A DNA stretch of 64,000 bases from Nymphaea colorata (lineage: Eukaryota > Streptophyta > Magnoliopsida > Nymphaeales > Nymphaeaceae): NCBI RefSeq assembly GCF_008831285.2, contig NC_045143.1, positions 1,895,503-1,959,502 of the forward strand, in the 5' to 3' direction. The notes below the pieces were generated by a model. It saw nothing but the letters and a program-made list of their open reading frames with translations, was not told where the DNA came from and ran no database searches. Numbering within the stretch: position 1 is the first letter of the stretch; every line of letters starts with the position of its first letter. Positions 34,887-48,500 of the stretch are shown in pieces. Both the position numbers and the translations under genes were made by a program.

Positions 34887-37800
34887 TGGAATTTAGAGAT
34901 GAATATTTTTATGAAACTAGCAGCCTGTAATTGGTAGGCCCATCTCATCATTTAATGTTCAAGCACATCTTTTGCTGGGCCTAGTGGTAGAGCGTGAGGG
35001 TTAGGTGAAGCCTATCTTGAATGATCTTTTGGCAGCACACCGGGTCATGGGCTGCCGTATGAAATTAACATGAACTTGAGCTGACAATATAAATTTGGCA
35101 CATGCAAACGGCTCGCTTGATTTGGTAAGTAAATAATGCACTTACGTGTACAATATCATGCCTAACCATATACGTTTTTATCTGCTTGACAGCGCTTCGA
35201 TTACTTCAAATCAAGCATAATGTGGATCATAGACTTAATCTTGAGGGGGAAAACTGCCTAAGCTAGAATGCGAAGCAGGTGTAATCCTCTGCACACACAG
35301 TTAGAATTGGAAACACTTTGAATTAGGGGTGGTTTAAGTATCGAGAGGATTGGCGCAATGAATAAGATGAGAGCTGACACGCGAGCAGCTTTTGTTTAAT
35401 CTATTCAAATGGAACATAAGCTTTCAACCCGAATCTAAAAATATGTATTGTGGCAACCAGAGGAGTAAGTGTTGGGAGACCAGGTGAAGATGAAGTATTT
35501 CAGTCTACCGTCCAACAAGAAGGTCAAAACCCTCCACTCAACCCCACATCCTTCAAAGGTCCACGCTTGCTTTTGATGCTTTAAGAAAAGCACTCTCGTA
35601 TGCTTTAATTTGCACATCAATGTCATTCTTTTGTAGCTCAGATATCAATGATTCAAAATGAAAATTGGCCGCCTACAGCTTCGCCCCACTGAATGTGCCA
35701 ACGTCCATGAGGATTGCTGGAACATGTGGCAATAACCAACAAGAACGGCGCAGTTCTGGTTAGGCAAATTACATGAAATAATGTGTTTTATTGCCGTGTT
35801 TATGTATGGATCTGGTTTTTGACCCAATATCAATGGTCCACCTATGGCTATGACCCCAGAAAAGGGGGACGACGGCGCGGGATTCAATTGACCAACTTGA
35901 GGTCGCAACTCCTAAGCGATAAGGCCTGGGACCCACAACTGCCACCTTTCGTAGACCAACATAGCTTCGGATGGAACTCAAAAGAGAAAGCTAAATAATT
36001 TCACTTGCAAGTGTAAGTTATAACTTAAAAAGAAAATTTAATTGTAAATTGATTTTTAGGTTTCCAAATATAAAAATCTTGTTAAGGCACTTGGATTTGT
36101 GAAAAAAAAAAAAAGGCAACTTGTTAGAAAAGAGACTTAGAAGAGTGTATTGCACACAAAGCGTATCAAATCACTTTCCAATGACATGTACATGCTTCAA
36201 AACAACAACTAAACACATGGAGAGAGAGACACATTGGGACGTAATCATCATGGTAGTTTATCATGTTCATTGATTTTGGGTAACTAATTAACACACATAT
36301 ATACACACACACAAAGAAAGAGGGAGAGGTGGCAAAAGCCCTGCCAAGTAGCCCGGCAATCCTCAACTCAAATCAACACTCCTGTGTTCCTCAATGTTAT
36401 AAAGATTATGTGCTCCAAACTGAGGATGTGGGTTTACATTCCATTAGTTCGACCAATTACACTACTTATCATGTGTGGGGATGAGAGAGAGAGAGAGAGA
36501 GAAAGCTGATAAAATCCGAATGCATAATACTCAGACTTAATGTCACACACGCGGACACCTATGCTTTAAGGAGGGTAGATTTTAACACCCAAAAAAATTA
36601 GAGAGAGAAAGAGAGTCCAGTAAACTAATAAAATCTCATGTACCCAATTATAGCTTCTAAAAAGCAGCAAAATGTCATGCAGCTAAAATAAATGCAGAAT
36701 ACATAAGAAAAAACATTGAGTTATTGACATTTTTTTTAGACGTTTATTTACGGAAAACCACTTGTAGCATAAAACTCTCAAGTTCATACCCAAATGACTC
36801 TAAGATTTTAACTTGCTTTGGGCCTTATGTGGACCTATGATACACCTTTCAACTTCAATGTCGCACAATGCTACCATTTACAACTTAGAGGAATAATACA
36901 CCAAAACATGACAAGGATTACGATATTCAAACCGCAGATCCCTGCAATGTGAACAGTTTTACTGCTCAGCTGCACTCTATGCCCTATGATGCGAGCTACC
37001 AACATTTGTTTCTCTTTCTTTCTTTTGCTTCGAGTTCAGAAGTCATAACTTTTTTTGTTTTTGGAACTCTTTTCTAAGAAAAGGAAACTGAATAAGTCAT
37101 GGCACAAATTCATGATTGCCAAACGAAATCGAATTTTTATGCGAAAACCATCGAACCTAAAGTGCATAAACCAGACAACTTCAAAGTAGGTCTGTCCTTA
37201 TATGGCCTATGTGCCATTGCTTTTTGGATCATGATCAAGGTAGATGACACTGGAGAGGCCAACGCTAGTCTCGCATGGATTTTGCTAGATAACCATTGCC
37301 TTCGTCCAGTCCCAATCTCACTCAGCACGCCGCTATAGTGATTTGACTTCAGTGGTGGAGCTAGAAATTTAAATAAGAGCGAACAGTAAGGACAGACACT
37401 GCACACCATGGGTTGGCCAAGTGGCTATATGTCAAAAGCCGAGCATGTCTCATTCTGACTGACTGCCAGTGACACAGTTAGAAATTTTTTGTTGTGGGGC
37501 ACTAAATGACGACTTAAGAAAGAGCAGCAAAGTTTATCTTCAGCGGCCAAAGACGTGGCCAAAATGCTCACAATCAATGTTTGATTGAACAAGAACTCGG
37601 AGGCATAGGATCTTAGATTCTTGAATTTAAGGTCGGACCCTCCTCCCTAAAATCTGACGTTAAATCTATGTTTTTTAACATGTAGATTAAAGATCCACAA
37701 CGGAGGATCTCCCAAAGCACAACTTTTAATGGAGGATCAGATCTAAAATCCAAAGCTATCGAATGCAATCCTTAAGGGTGTGTTCTGATGGTTGAATCTA

Positions 37801-38275
37801 AATGAAAAACAAAACACAAGCCATCCAAATTTAGATTGTTTTTAAAGCTTAATTGACCAAATAAGATGAAATTTGTTGCAGTTAAAAGAACAAAACCCGA
37901 GGAAGACCGACAAGTTTACCCTCATTATTTCTTTCCGTTTTTAAGAGAGTCTTAAACAGCCATAAACCCTAAATAAAGAGAAAGATGCATTTTCTCCTCA
38001 GTAAGTGGCAGGAAGAGCGTATGCATTTTCTTATGAATCCGCAAGCGAAATTAGAGAAGGATGAAAGTGAGGGAGCCGGTGAGACGAGTTTGTGAGGAAA
38101 AAAGAAGAAAGAGAAGATCACGCATCATCTGCGTGGGGCTCCACCTGTAAGAGAGACCCCACAGTCATGTTCAGTCAAAATTTGGTCAGTCAAAAAAAAA
38201 AAACTGCAAGGAGTCCAACACTAATCATGAATCATGATTGGCAGCAATCGGATACACAGCGCAAATGGCCAAGTT

Positions 38276-38325
38276 TTTATATATAAATATATATATATAT
38301 ATATAAAGAGAGAGAGAGAGAGAGA
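38276..38325. repeat. (TA)n-(GA)n microsatellite
   Basis: A TA dinucleotide tract interrupted once by AA and followed by (GA)n. It lies about 1.3 kb upstream of the kinase start codon. Confidence 0.85.
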
Positions 38326-38489
38326 ATAAATGGTGAAAAAGAATCTGTGAAGTAAAGTTGTTTAAGACAATCAGAATAAGCAAAATGACAAGACGTTCCA
38401 GACAATTGTGACAGTTGAAAGTCACACAAATTCCTAAAGTCACTAACAAGATGAAGACCAAACCACCCGAAGCACACTGATATTGGATG

Positions 38490-39671
38490 TAGATATACAC
38501 GAGAGAGAGAAGAGAGAACCAAATGGAAAGAAGAGAGAGAGGGAGGAGTCTTCCGGATCATAAATACTTGTACACAAGTGTAGATGGAGAAACATTAAAA
38601 ATTGAAGTGATAAGAAGTATGTCTGCGTGTTTCTCTTTTTTTAAAGATCGAGCAAAAAGTAGAGAGGGAGAGAGAGGGAGAATAAAAAAGAAAAGGATCG
38701 AAAGAAGGAAGAGAGAAAAAAAGGGGAGCGCTCTCTTCCCGCACCCGACCCCGCTGGTCCATGGTCCCCCTGCCAGAGATCCGGTCTGCTAATTCTCCTT
38801 TTTTCTGCCCTTACTGCCCGACCCTTCTCCTGCTCGTAGTCTCTCTCCTTCTCTCTCACTTGCCCGCTGCCTGTTTTGCTCACTCCACCACCTTCCCCCT
38901 CTCTCTCTCATGGTGTGAGCTCTTCAATGGAAGAAGAGATGAAGGGTGGCGCTGTGGGGTCTGTGGGAAGATAAAAAAAAAAAAAACTCACTTGCACCCG
39001 TGGTCCTTCTCCTTCCCCCGTTTCCCCCGGGCAGATTCATCTCTGTCTCTCTCTCCTGTGACTCACTGACCCTTTGAAGAGTCTGAGTCTGACTAATCTT
39101 CTTCTTCTTTTTCAGTTGATTGGTGAATGTGGGGACGACACAAAGACGTCTCCGGTGGAGGGGGAGAGAGAAGAGAGAGAAACGGAGTGAAGGGCTCTTC
39201 TTCTCCTTATCTTTGAGAAAAAGTTAGGGATTTCCTGGTCCATCGTTTTCTTTCCTTCCTCCGGTTTGTTGGGCGTGCTGTCTCCCTCCTCTTTCGTCTT
39301 CTTCTTTTTCCCTTCTTTCCATGATCTTCTTGGATTGAGAAATCTCAGTGGTGGATTTGGAGATTGGCCTTGATTTGCAGGCTTGGTTTGGAAGAGGCTT
39401 GGAGGCTTAAGATTTCTGGATGCATTTTTGCCTGCTCCACTTTTCTTGAGACTCCGTCTCACCTGACTCTGTAGGGGGATCATCTACTTGTAGGATTTTG
39501 TTGGCTACATGCATTGTCTTCATTGAGGAATTTTTTTCCCTTTTTCTATTTGTCCTTTAAGGATTTTTCCATTTTCATCAAATAACGACCACGTGGAGTT
39601 TGTGAAAGGGGAGTTCTGTAGAATGGTGGTATTCCTGTTGTTCTTTTAGCATCCAGATTGTCAAAAAGGGG
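38490..39671 (+). promoter_or_regulatory. Purine/pyrimidine-rich leader of the kinase gene
   Basis: Alternating strand-asymmetric tracts: GA-rich at 38500-38730, then CT-rich at 38790-38910, 39000-39060 and 39090-39330. CT/GA-rich tracts are common around plant promoters and in long 5' leaders of receptor-like kinase genes. I cannot place a transcription start or a TATA box with confidence. Open frames in the tracts are compositional artefacts. Confidence 0.4.
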
Positions 39672-42592
39672 ATGGGTCTGGGACCTGGAACTGTTCAGGT
39701 GGAGGCGTGGGAGCATGTGGGGAAGTCAAGAGGAAGGAAGAAGAAGGATGGTGTGGAGGATCCTGGATGCTGGAATTTTAAGATTAGGTTTATGGGTAGT
39801 TGCATCTCTTCTAGATCTAAGGTGGATAGCTCTATCAGCAGCACCAGCACTTATTACGGTAACCCGTCATTTTCTTTTTTGCCTTGCATTTTTTTTTTCA
39901 TTCTTTAGAACTTGTCTCTTGAAGTTGTTTTTCCGCCATTCCCTTATGTTTTTCTTTGAGTAAGTAGCTAATGGCACTTCTTTATTTATTTCCGATCTTA
40001 GCGATCGATGAATAATGTTATTTATTTTATTTTCATGATTAATAGTCTTTTGCGAATTTCACGAGGGTAGAATAGTTCTGTTTTGCTGCTTATAAAGGGT
40101 TTTATCTTCTCATCACTGGTCACTTTGCTGAGCGTGAAAGATTTGCTATCCTGTTTGTTGTCTATGCAAGATAAAGGTAGTGAGGTAATAGTTATGAGCG
40201 GAAAAAGCTGTTGAACTTGGGAAAAAAGATATACAATTGTGGGCAGACTTGGCGCATTGATGTTTTCTGTTAGTGTTACATATCTTTGTCGCCATGAATC
40301 TTTTGATATGTATTTTTGGTTTTTCACTAAAACTTATGTAGCTATCACCATGTGGTTGGAATACGACTTTTGTGAAAGTACTAAATTGAGCTATTGAAGC
40401 TTGACCTGGTGATATTCGTTAACTTTCTTTTAGGGCTTGTCTTAACGCATCTTTAATTTCTTTAAGGCTAACTATTTCTGTTGGTCCTTGATTCAGCGGA
40501 AAGTAAATCAACAAATGAAGGTAGTAGAGACCAGCCTACTGTGCCTGCTGGGTCCTCCACAACCACCAGCAATCCCGAAAGCAGTATATCAACACCCAAT
40601 GTTGGTGAAGATTTTAAAGTTGCTTCGCAGCTTAGGAAGTTTGCCTTTAATGATCTCAAATATGCAACAAGAAACTTCAGACCAGAAAGTTTACTTGGTG
40701 AAGGAGGATTTGGTTGTGTCTTTAAAGGTTGGATTGAAGAGAATGGGACGGCACCCATGAAGCCAGGAACTGGACTTACAGTTGCTGTTAAGACGCTCAA
40801 TCATGATGGGCTTCAGGGTCACAAAGAGTGGCTGGTAATTGTTGTCATTTACTTAAAATAACATACTCGTGTTTTAAATGTTTGTACTCATGGATGCTTG
40901 AGCATATCTGTTTGTTCATTTTGCAGGCTGAAGTCAACTTTTTAGGTGACTTAGTCCATCCTAATTTGGTCAAGCTAATTGGATACTGCATTGAAGATGA
41001 TCAAAGGTTGCTCGTATATGAGTTTATGCCCCGAGGAAGCTTGGAAAATCATCTTTTCAGAAGTATGTGATTCTTGCTTTTCTAACCTCTAGGAACTTGG
41101 CACTTCTATTTCAGTTATTTAGGGAACTCTGCTGGAAATTTCCTTTTCCATGAAAGGGATGGGCTGGAGAACAAGCTGAGCCACTTTGGTCTGGCTTGTA
41201 TTTGGTTATTAAGAGCTCGTTCAATTTTTTGAACAGATTTTGCAAATGAAACACAAAGATAGGTGGTTTGGCTCGTTAAGCTTGCTGAAATTAGTGTATG
41301 TGTTCTCAACATAATTGACATGGCATAGGTAAATACGAGACAGATGGTTGAAGTAGTTTGTCCTTATCAGAACACTCTTAGGGTTACAGTTTTCTTGCTT
41401 CTATTTCAAAAATACACGCCTTTTTTGTCTTTCCTTTCTGGTGTCTGTGTTTTTTCATGTCACACATATTTAGGTGCCATTGTAGTTTACATGCTAAACC
41501 TTTTTCCATTTTTTTTATTGCACTTGAGTAGGAAAAATACGTATTAAGCCTGTAGTAATGCATTAGTTTTTCTTTCACCTTTTTTATTTCTTCTAAGCTC
41601 GTAGTAAATATGCTAGTTTCTGTTGCTCCGTTCTGTTTCTGGGGAAACAAGAAATAAAAATATTTGGATCTTTAATGCACCATTATCATTATTAATTACA
41701 GATGTCATGATTTTGTTGTTTTCACTTTCTTTCCTCTTCCAGTTTTGTTATGCAGCCCTCTATTCCAAAAGATACTGATAACCAGTTCTGCTTTTGTTAG
41801 GGTCTCTGCCACTTCCGTGGAACATCAGAATGAAGATTGCCCTTGGTGCTGCCAAAGGCCTTGCTTTTCTTCATGAAGAAGCTGAAAGGCCAGTAATCTA
41901 TCGGGACTTCAAGACGTCGAACATCCTGTTAGATGCGGTATGTCTAACATACTAGTAGATTCTGATTCTATTCATTGGATGCATTGTACCTATAAAAACC
42001 CATATGGTTTTAGTTCACTATTCTTCTTTTGATGTTAAGTTATTTGACTCCTTTAGTAATTGCAACCCTGACATGGACTTAACAATGAAGAGGTGCTTAT
42101 GTCTTTACATTACTGGTGTTAGTCTGCTATCAAATGACATAATAGTCTATGCATATTTATTTTTGTATGAACACGATAAGGATTAATCTCTATTTTCACT
42201 TTCATTTTCATTTTTATTTTCTTTGTTTGTAGCCTTTAGATAAAGGTTGCACTAGCAGCACTACCTGCTTTTATTTTTTCACCAATTCTTTTGATATGTA
42301 AAATTGTCTTTAGTTGAAGGACAAAGAAATTGAACATTTTTTCCTCTAGTGCAGTCCATTTCTAGATTCAACTTCCCCTTTTGTTCCTATTTCTCATGTA
42401 ACATCTAAATGAGGCTTAGCTGCATATGAGAAAAAAAGTCATTCTTTCACCCTTATTTTTGAAAAAGCTAGCTGGCAGCTTTGATGTTTTCAAGTAACAA
42501 GGAAGTATGAATCTAACACCATTTCATTGTCTTATTTAAATGTCCAAAATAGACAAACGGAAAATATTTCATATACACATAATGAAAAACAT

Positions 42593-42627
<35 letters not shown>

Positions 42628-44546
42628 ATGTGTATATATATATACAGAGAGAGCGAGTGTGGTAGGTGCTGGACAGTTAGATGTTAGATGGATGAGGAAC
42701 AGGTAGCTATCAGACCTTTATATATCAGATTTGATAGGAATAATCTGGACCCTTGATTTCAAGAAAACCCGACAGTAGAGATTAAATTGCAAATGTGGAA
42801 GTCAAGTTGTTTTTGAAGAGTCCGAAATGCCCCTCAAAAGTGATAAAGGGTTTCGTTTAAGGAAACTCATTTGTTTCCTTCTTATTTTCTCTCTTTCCTC
42901 ATTTTCAGGGTATTTTGGACTCTTGTAAAAAGTTAGCTCCTGTATTTGCAACTTAATCTCCACCATTTGATCTCTTTGTAATCGATGGTGTAGAATATTC
43001 CTATCAAAGTCTGGTATACGACAGACTGGTAGCTACTTGTTTCCCTATATTGCAACTTCTGTGTGAACACTCTTTTGTGGTTGTCTTTATTTGCTGTTGG
43101 CTTTCCGGTTCACAACTCATTTGCAAAATACCTTCCTTTAGGAATACAATGCCAAGCTCTCTGATTTTGGTCTGGCGAAAGATGGTCCTGAAGGTGATAA
43201 GACTCATGTTTCAACTCGAGTCATGGGAACTTATGGCTATGCAGCCCCTGAATATGTAATGACTGGTGAGTTTTAACCTTTTGTGCTTTCATGCTTCGAC
43301 TTTATATTGCCCTTTTCTTTCTTTTGCCTACTTATTGTTTTCTAGAAACATATCTAAGCTTCTATTTCTATTTAAATTATTTGCTTTTAAGGTTGTTATC
43401 CTGCTTGGTGTTTGTTTCTTCTTGATGCTTGAAAATTCTGCTGCTAGGTTAATTTCTGAGCATCTAGAATTTTGTACGAACATGCTTAAACTTTTCACTA
43501 TCCAGCTGGTTGCTGCTTAGCATTGACTGCAGTCACATTTAAAGTGGTCTTTGAGGGTCAAGGTTATTAGATAGGAGCTCATCATAGTTACCAATGTAGA
43601 ATATTTTCTTATTTGTAGTTGAAGTCTTGAAATGAGTTATTAAATTCTTAGTTTGTATCCTCAAATTTCATTTGTTATATGGATATTGTGGTTTCCTTTG
43701 TACATATGATCATAATGATTTTTACCTTTCATTAAGAGGTTAATCGAGACTTGCAAACATCATGTAAAAATCAAGTTAGGAATCAATGGACAGACAATCC
43801 CAATGTCTATTCTTCGTGGACAAGGAGATAATTCATATGAAATTATGAGTTCCTCTTCAAAGTAATAATTTAGAGTTTGGGATTTGATTATCCATCCATT
43901 TCTTTGATTGGTGGTATTCCGGGAATTCAATTCTAGCTGATGGTCTATGTTCAAGTTTTCAACTCATGGTGAATTTGTTCATGTTCTGTTTGTCATGATA
44001 AGTCTGAAGCTAAGCCCTTTCCAATTTTTAAACCTTCTGATCGGATCTTCCTCTGCAGGGCATTTGACGTCCAAGAGTGATGTCTACAGTTTTGGTGTTG
44101 TCCTTCTGGAGATGTTAACTGGCCGAAGATCTATGGACAAGAGCAGACCCAATGGCGAACACAATCTTGTGGAGTGGGCACGGCCTTACCTTGGTGAAAG
44201 GCGCCGTTTTTATCGCCTCGTGGACCCCCGGTTGGAAGGTCATTTCTCCATTAAAGGTGCACAAAAAGCAGCACAACTAGCAGCTCACTGCCTTAGTCGA
44301 GATCCGAAAGCTAGGCCGCTGATGAGTGAAGTCGTCGACTCCCTCAAACCCCTTATAAACCTCAAGGACATGGCCAGTTCCTCCTACAACTTCCAAGCAT
44401 TCCAAGCAGAGCGTATTAGTGCTCATCTGCATGCAAGAAGCTCTAAAGGCCAAACTCATGCTTCAAGGAATGGTCCAGTAAGGACTCTGTCGAATGGAGC
44501 CCATGCTTCTCCGCACATGCGCTCACCGAAGGGTAAACAGCAATAG
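39672..44546 (+). CDS. PBL34: Receptor-like cytoplasmic kinase VII, PBL34/35/36 type
   Basis: Serine/threonine kinase of the RLCK-VII (PBS1-like) family, which relays signals from cell-surface immune and developmental receptors at the plasma membrane. Exons 39672-39858, 40497-40834, 40927-41062, 41801-41937, 43142-43265 and 44059-44546 join in phase to 469 residues. Gly2 follows the start Met, as expected for N-myristoylation. The N-terminal region has [20 protein letters not shown] and a Ser/Thr-rich linker, like the PBL34 clade. The kinase domain follows: glycine loop GEGGFGCVF (130-138), Lys161 in VAVK, catalytic YRDFKTSN with Asp256, DFG at 274-276, activation segment GTYGYAAPE (295-303), and C-terminal [24 protein letters not shown]. 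The catalytic loop reads Tyr-Arg-Asp, not His-Arg-Asp, which is normal for RLCK-VII. All catalytic residues are present, so it should be active. A basic Ser-rich tail ends the protein. Which of PBL34, 35 or 36 is closest cannot be decided by eye. Confidence 0.95.
42592..42652. repeat. (TA)n-(TATG)n-(GA)n microsatellite
   Basis: A compound simple repeat in kinase intron 4, ending about 45 bases before the foldback element at 42696. Confidence 0.85.
42696..43044. mobile_element. Foldback MITE in kinase intron 4
   Basis: The two halves of this 349-base stretch are imperfect reverse complements along nearly their whole length. The left half begins GGAACAGGTAGCTATCAG; the right half ends CTGGTAGCTACTTGTTTCC. 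Inner matching pairs include TTTGATAGGAAT with ATTCCTATCAAA, AGATTAAATTGCAAAT with ATTTGCAACTTAATCT, and a centre AAGGAAACTCATTTGTTTCCTT near 42870. The transcript of this intron could form a long hairpin. The arms are long for a MITE and resemble foldback or Mutator-like non-autonomous elements. No clear target-site duplication is visible, so the superfamily is undecided. Confidence 0.7.
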
Positions 44547-45521
44547 AATCCTCCTTTTCTTCTTACAGGATCATATCTGTAGGCTTTGAGATTGAATGGT
44601 CTATGCCATAGAGTTATGCGAGCGTTGGACGGCGGCATTAGTTTTGCCCTTTAATGTGGTTTTAGTTGTCAATCTTTTCATGGAGGAGGAAGTCAAGGAG
44701 GGGAATTGGCATAGCCTTGTACGCGTTATTGTTTGTTCTAACTGTGAAAATCTGCTAGTGCTTCAACGGTCCTTTGTCCTAAAGCGAGTAATTGTTTGCA
44801 TCTTGGTCCTGCGTCCATGCGTGTGGTCATGTTAATGAATGCCTGAGAGAGAGATGGGGGCAGAGGCTGGAAAAGATCATGATAAATTCTCAATGCGCTG
44901 GAAAGATCATGATAGATTCTCGGTAATGTATCCTGCAATTGATGTTGCATTGCTGGCGAGTTTTCTGCTATGATATACTATAAAATCCAGAAGAAGGTAA
45001 ACCTCTCTCTGAATCTGCATATTATACAAAATCAAGCCTACCACTGGATCTTCTAACGTCTAAGATTGAAAGGGATCAGAATTAAACTTTTTATCTTTCG
45101 AGAAGCAACTTCGAAGAACTGAGATGACTTGAATAACAATATCCAACATGTAACATCGAAATCCACTGGAAACATCTGTTTTTATAGCAATGGCAGTTGG
45201 CACTGCCCTAGTGCGTGCGGTAATGTCTTTTGATATGCTATACAGCATAGCCTTTTCAATTATTCCTAAATTGCTGAGAGCAACTAGTCTTCTCCTGCAT
45301 ACCCCCTGTGCTGCTTCTGAAGATCCTTGCTGTTTCAAACGGCACGGTCGGGGCAACGATCATATAATTGGTTTACTTTTGCATATCGGAGAGGGGGCAC
45401 ACACTCAGCTTAGCTCCGGCAACATCTCTTGCTAGTTTGTCATGAAGTCTTTATTTCTCAAGGAGAATATACGAAGTCGTTGGAATTTTCAGCTTCATTT
45501 CAATCACAGATCAGTTGCCTT
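44547..45521. other. Convergent 3' flanks
   Basis: Region between the stop codon of the kinase gene (plus) and that of the DUF1338 gene (minus). It presumably holds both 3' untranslated regions, and no gene is recognised. An imperfect short repeat containing GGAAAGATCATGATA-like sequence occurs at about 44870 and 44900. Confidence 0.4.
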
Positions 45522-48500
45522 TTATACAGATTTTCGACTAAGCTGGCCCTTTGACGTGCTTTCAAAAATCTTGTCTGCATTGCCGACCTCAAAGCCATCG
45601 CGCCGGTGGAACTCCTTGATCTGTGTTAAAATACCATAAACACAACCATTAGATGAATCATGTCTGCAACTAATTGAAGCGCCTGTGGCCCCTATGTTGG
45701 TGAATAAGGACAAAATTAACGGTTGTATTATACTTTTATGCAAATCTGAAAGTAAATCTGGTAAGATAACTGTGGGACGAGTAGAAAAGAGAGGATGAAG
45801 AATTTCTCTGCATAACTTCTCAGCCTTCTTACCTCGAACAGAGGCATCTTATTTTAGCATAACCTTTGACAAATTTATGGGTGTTTTGACAACATGAAAA
45901 AAATGTACTGACCTCATCTTCAGGCAAGTCGCTGTACTGTGGAAGCACCAGACGTTCTGCAAATTCGATGTATGAACATGGAACAGATTCCATGATATTG
46001 TCAGCAAAATGGAAGGATGTCGAATCTGCTACTGTAGAACTTTGCAACAGAAGCCCATCGGGGCTCACTGCTTCCAATAACAGAACACGCGCCAGAAGTT
46101 GACAGTCAGAACTTGCATGCGAACATCAGTTGGTTCAAGAAATTAATTTTCACTAAGAGGCAAACAAGCCATTTCTACACTTCCATCCAGCAATTAGGTA
46201 TCGAACCAAGAAAAAGTGAGCACTTGTAGCCAAGTACTGACAATATAAGAAGTTCAACGAAATTAAATACTAGTACTGGATTATTTCTGGATTCTAGTAG
46301 TTTTCCAATGTTTAAGTGACAGATGTCCACAATGGCTGACACATCCACAACATGAATAAAGAACTAATAAATCAAACAATGAAACCATGAACAGATGAGA
46401 CCAGGGGTCCAACAAAAAAATGTATAATCAATCACATTCTGCAAAGTCATGCAGAATATTTTATTCGTATGTACCCCACAATGCTTAAAGCACAGCACTG
46501 TAAATGGAGATTTTGACAATGTCCAAAGTTTCCTGCAATCTCCCTTCTAAATTGGAAGCAATTTCAAGAGGCTTCGGTGCAGGGGTGAGGCTGGCGCATA
46601 AGTTGCTCCTTAGATAATGTGATTGTGTGGGGACTTTGTCGAAGCCTGCTTCCATGTCCAGAAGTGTACAGACAGGCACATCAGCAATTTAGGCTAGTTT
46701 AGGTGCTAGAGTTATAACAAAGAAACTGTTTGCTGAGCCTATCTCATCCATCTTCTCTCTTAGTTGTATCACAATGCAATGTCATTGCAAGAAGGATATA
46801 GATTGGTAAGCACTAGAATCATGTGGTTACAGAAACAGAATGATGTACCGTCACAAGCTAAAATATGGACAACAAGAAAAGGCAGACATTCCAAAAGATG
46901 TACGATATAAAAGCAAAATAGTCCTCATTGAAGTCAATTTTCGTACCGGTACAACATAAATATATGAACTCAAGCACTTGACTAGACATAAACAAAAAAC
47001 AGCATACAGGGGAAAAAGTTGATGTACAACCTTTTAGAAGGCCACCCTCAGAGTTTAATTTGAATCCACTCTCTTCAATGAACTTGTTGAGGTTTGCAAT
47101 GTCCCTAATACTTGATTTAAGTTGATGAGTAGAAACTGTGACGTGATTGAGTGCATAGCCATTGACGAGTGTCCATGCAGCATATTCACTTTCCCTGGGT
47201 ACCATCAAGAAGTTGGTGATTGCATGCAGAAAGCCAACACATAAGCCTGTAAATAGGAAAGCTTACACTAGAAACAAGGAAAAGTACATAGCTCTTACAG
47301 AAAAGGGGAGACGAAGGTTTGGAGTTAATCTACAACTATTGGTGATGTACAACAATGTTATTGACATAAAGTGTACCTAGATAGTTGTTGATAGTCAGCA
47401 TATGTGGGCTTCCCCCATGTCAAAGACCCAATGGAACTTGCGGTGGCTGCATATCTGTTTCCACAAGAGGATGCACTGGTGTATTTTCTTATTATATTCT
47501 GCACTTATCAAGGAAATATTGTTCAACAATTCCATTTTGATATGGGGCTCCAATATCACAACTACAATTGTCAAAAGATGAAGTGAGATGATTGTATGTA
47601 ATGATTTGACAATATTGCTAAATGGAAACATAAGAATTGTAAAAAAGAAATCAGCAAGCTGAGGAATGTAGCGGCTTCAACAATCAGATCTTGACATGAT
47701 TCTCAATATGTGAAAAACAATCAGACAACATGATTTCAAATTTAAGGTTTCAAAATGGGAAATGTAATGAATCCTGTACAAAAAATAGCAATGCATTTAA
47801 GACAACCATTTGCTTTCAAACCCAGGCATCATTTTCCACCTTTGTGTCCAAAAAGTTCAATGAGGAAAATGCTCGGTTAAATGCAATTAGATAAACTTTC
47901 ACTATCCTCGAAATATCTAGCAAGATGCAATGACTATTCTGCTGAAAATGTGCGACCAAACTAGGAACCCAACCAACATGATCACAACATGCCTGGGCTA
48001 CATGCTGAGATGATTGAATAATCCATTAATTCTACAGACCTGAGATGCATCTATGCTGTTAGGCAGAGATTTTGCACCATGACAGTCTAGAAGATAATGA
48101 CATCATATCATCAGGGGATACTTCAAATGGCTATCAACCAGCAAAATCAGGAGCAGCAAACATAGTTTTGCCATGTAAGCATTTTCTTTCCTCTCCCTTT
48201 GTCACCCAAAAATGCATAGTGATCTTGTCACACTCGGATTTTCCAACACATGTGAAGGCACTCACAAGCATGTTTTAAAGCCATATATTAGGAAAATTTT
48301 CAGACTCGTAGCATATATGGACTACTGGCACAAATAAGTTTAGTTTCTGAACTGATACCTTTTGCACACTCAAATTATCAAGATTGGACAACGCAAGGAT
48401 ATTTTGGGACATAAAGAAACATGAAATCCATCTTCTTCATGATACCTTCATGCTATCCATGGCGCTAGCAGGAAACTGAAGCAGAACACACTTAAAACAG

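Larger units (their letters stand above)
31055..38489. other. Long gene-poor spacer
   Basis: No supported gene in more than 7 kb. It includes several simple repeats and tandem duplications listed separately, two truncated hAT-like ends at 37350 and 37467 (CAGTGGTGGAGCTAGAAATTT-like), and many GA-rich tracts (about 34030, 36490 and 36600). Short open frames on both strands lack motifs. Confidence 0.4.

Noticed and set aside
34980-35050. tRNA A-box-like string CCTAGTGGTAGAGCG
   Set aside because: No matching B-box at the right distance and no cloverleaf pairing, so neither a tRNA nor a SINE could be supported.
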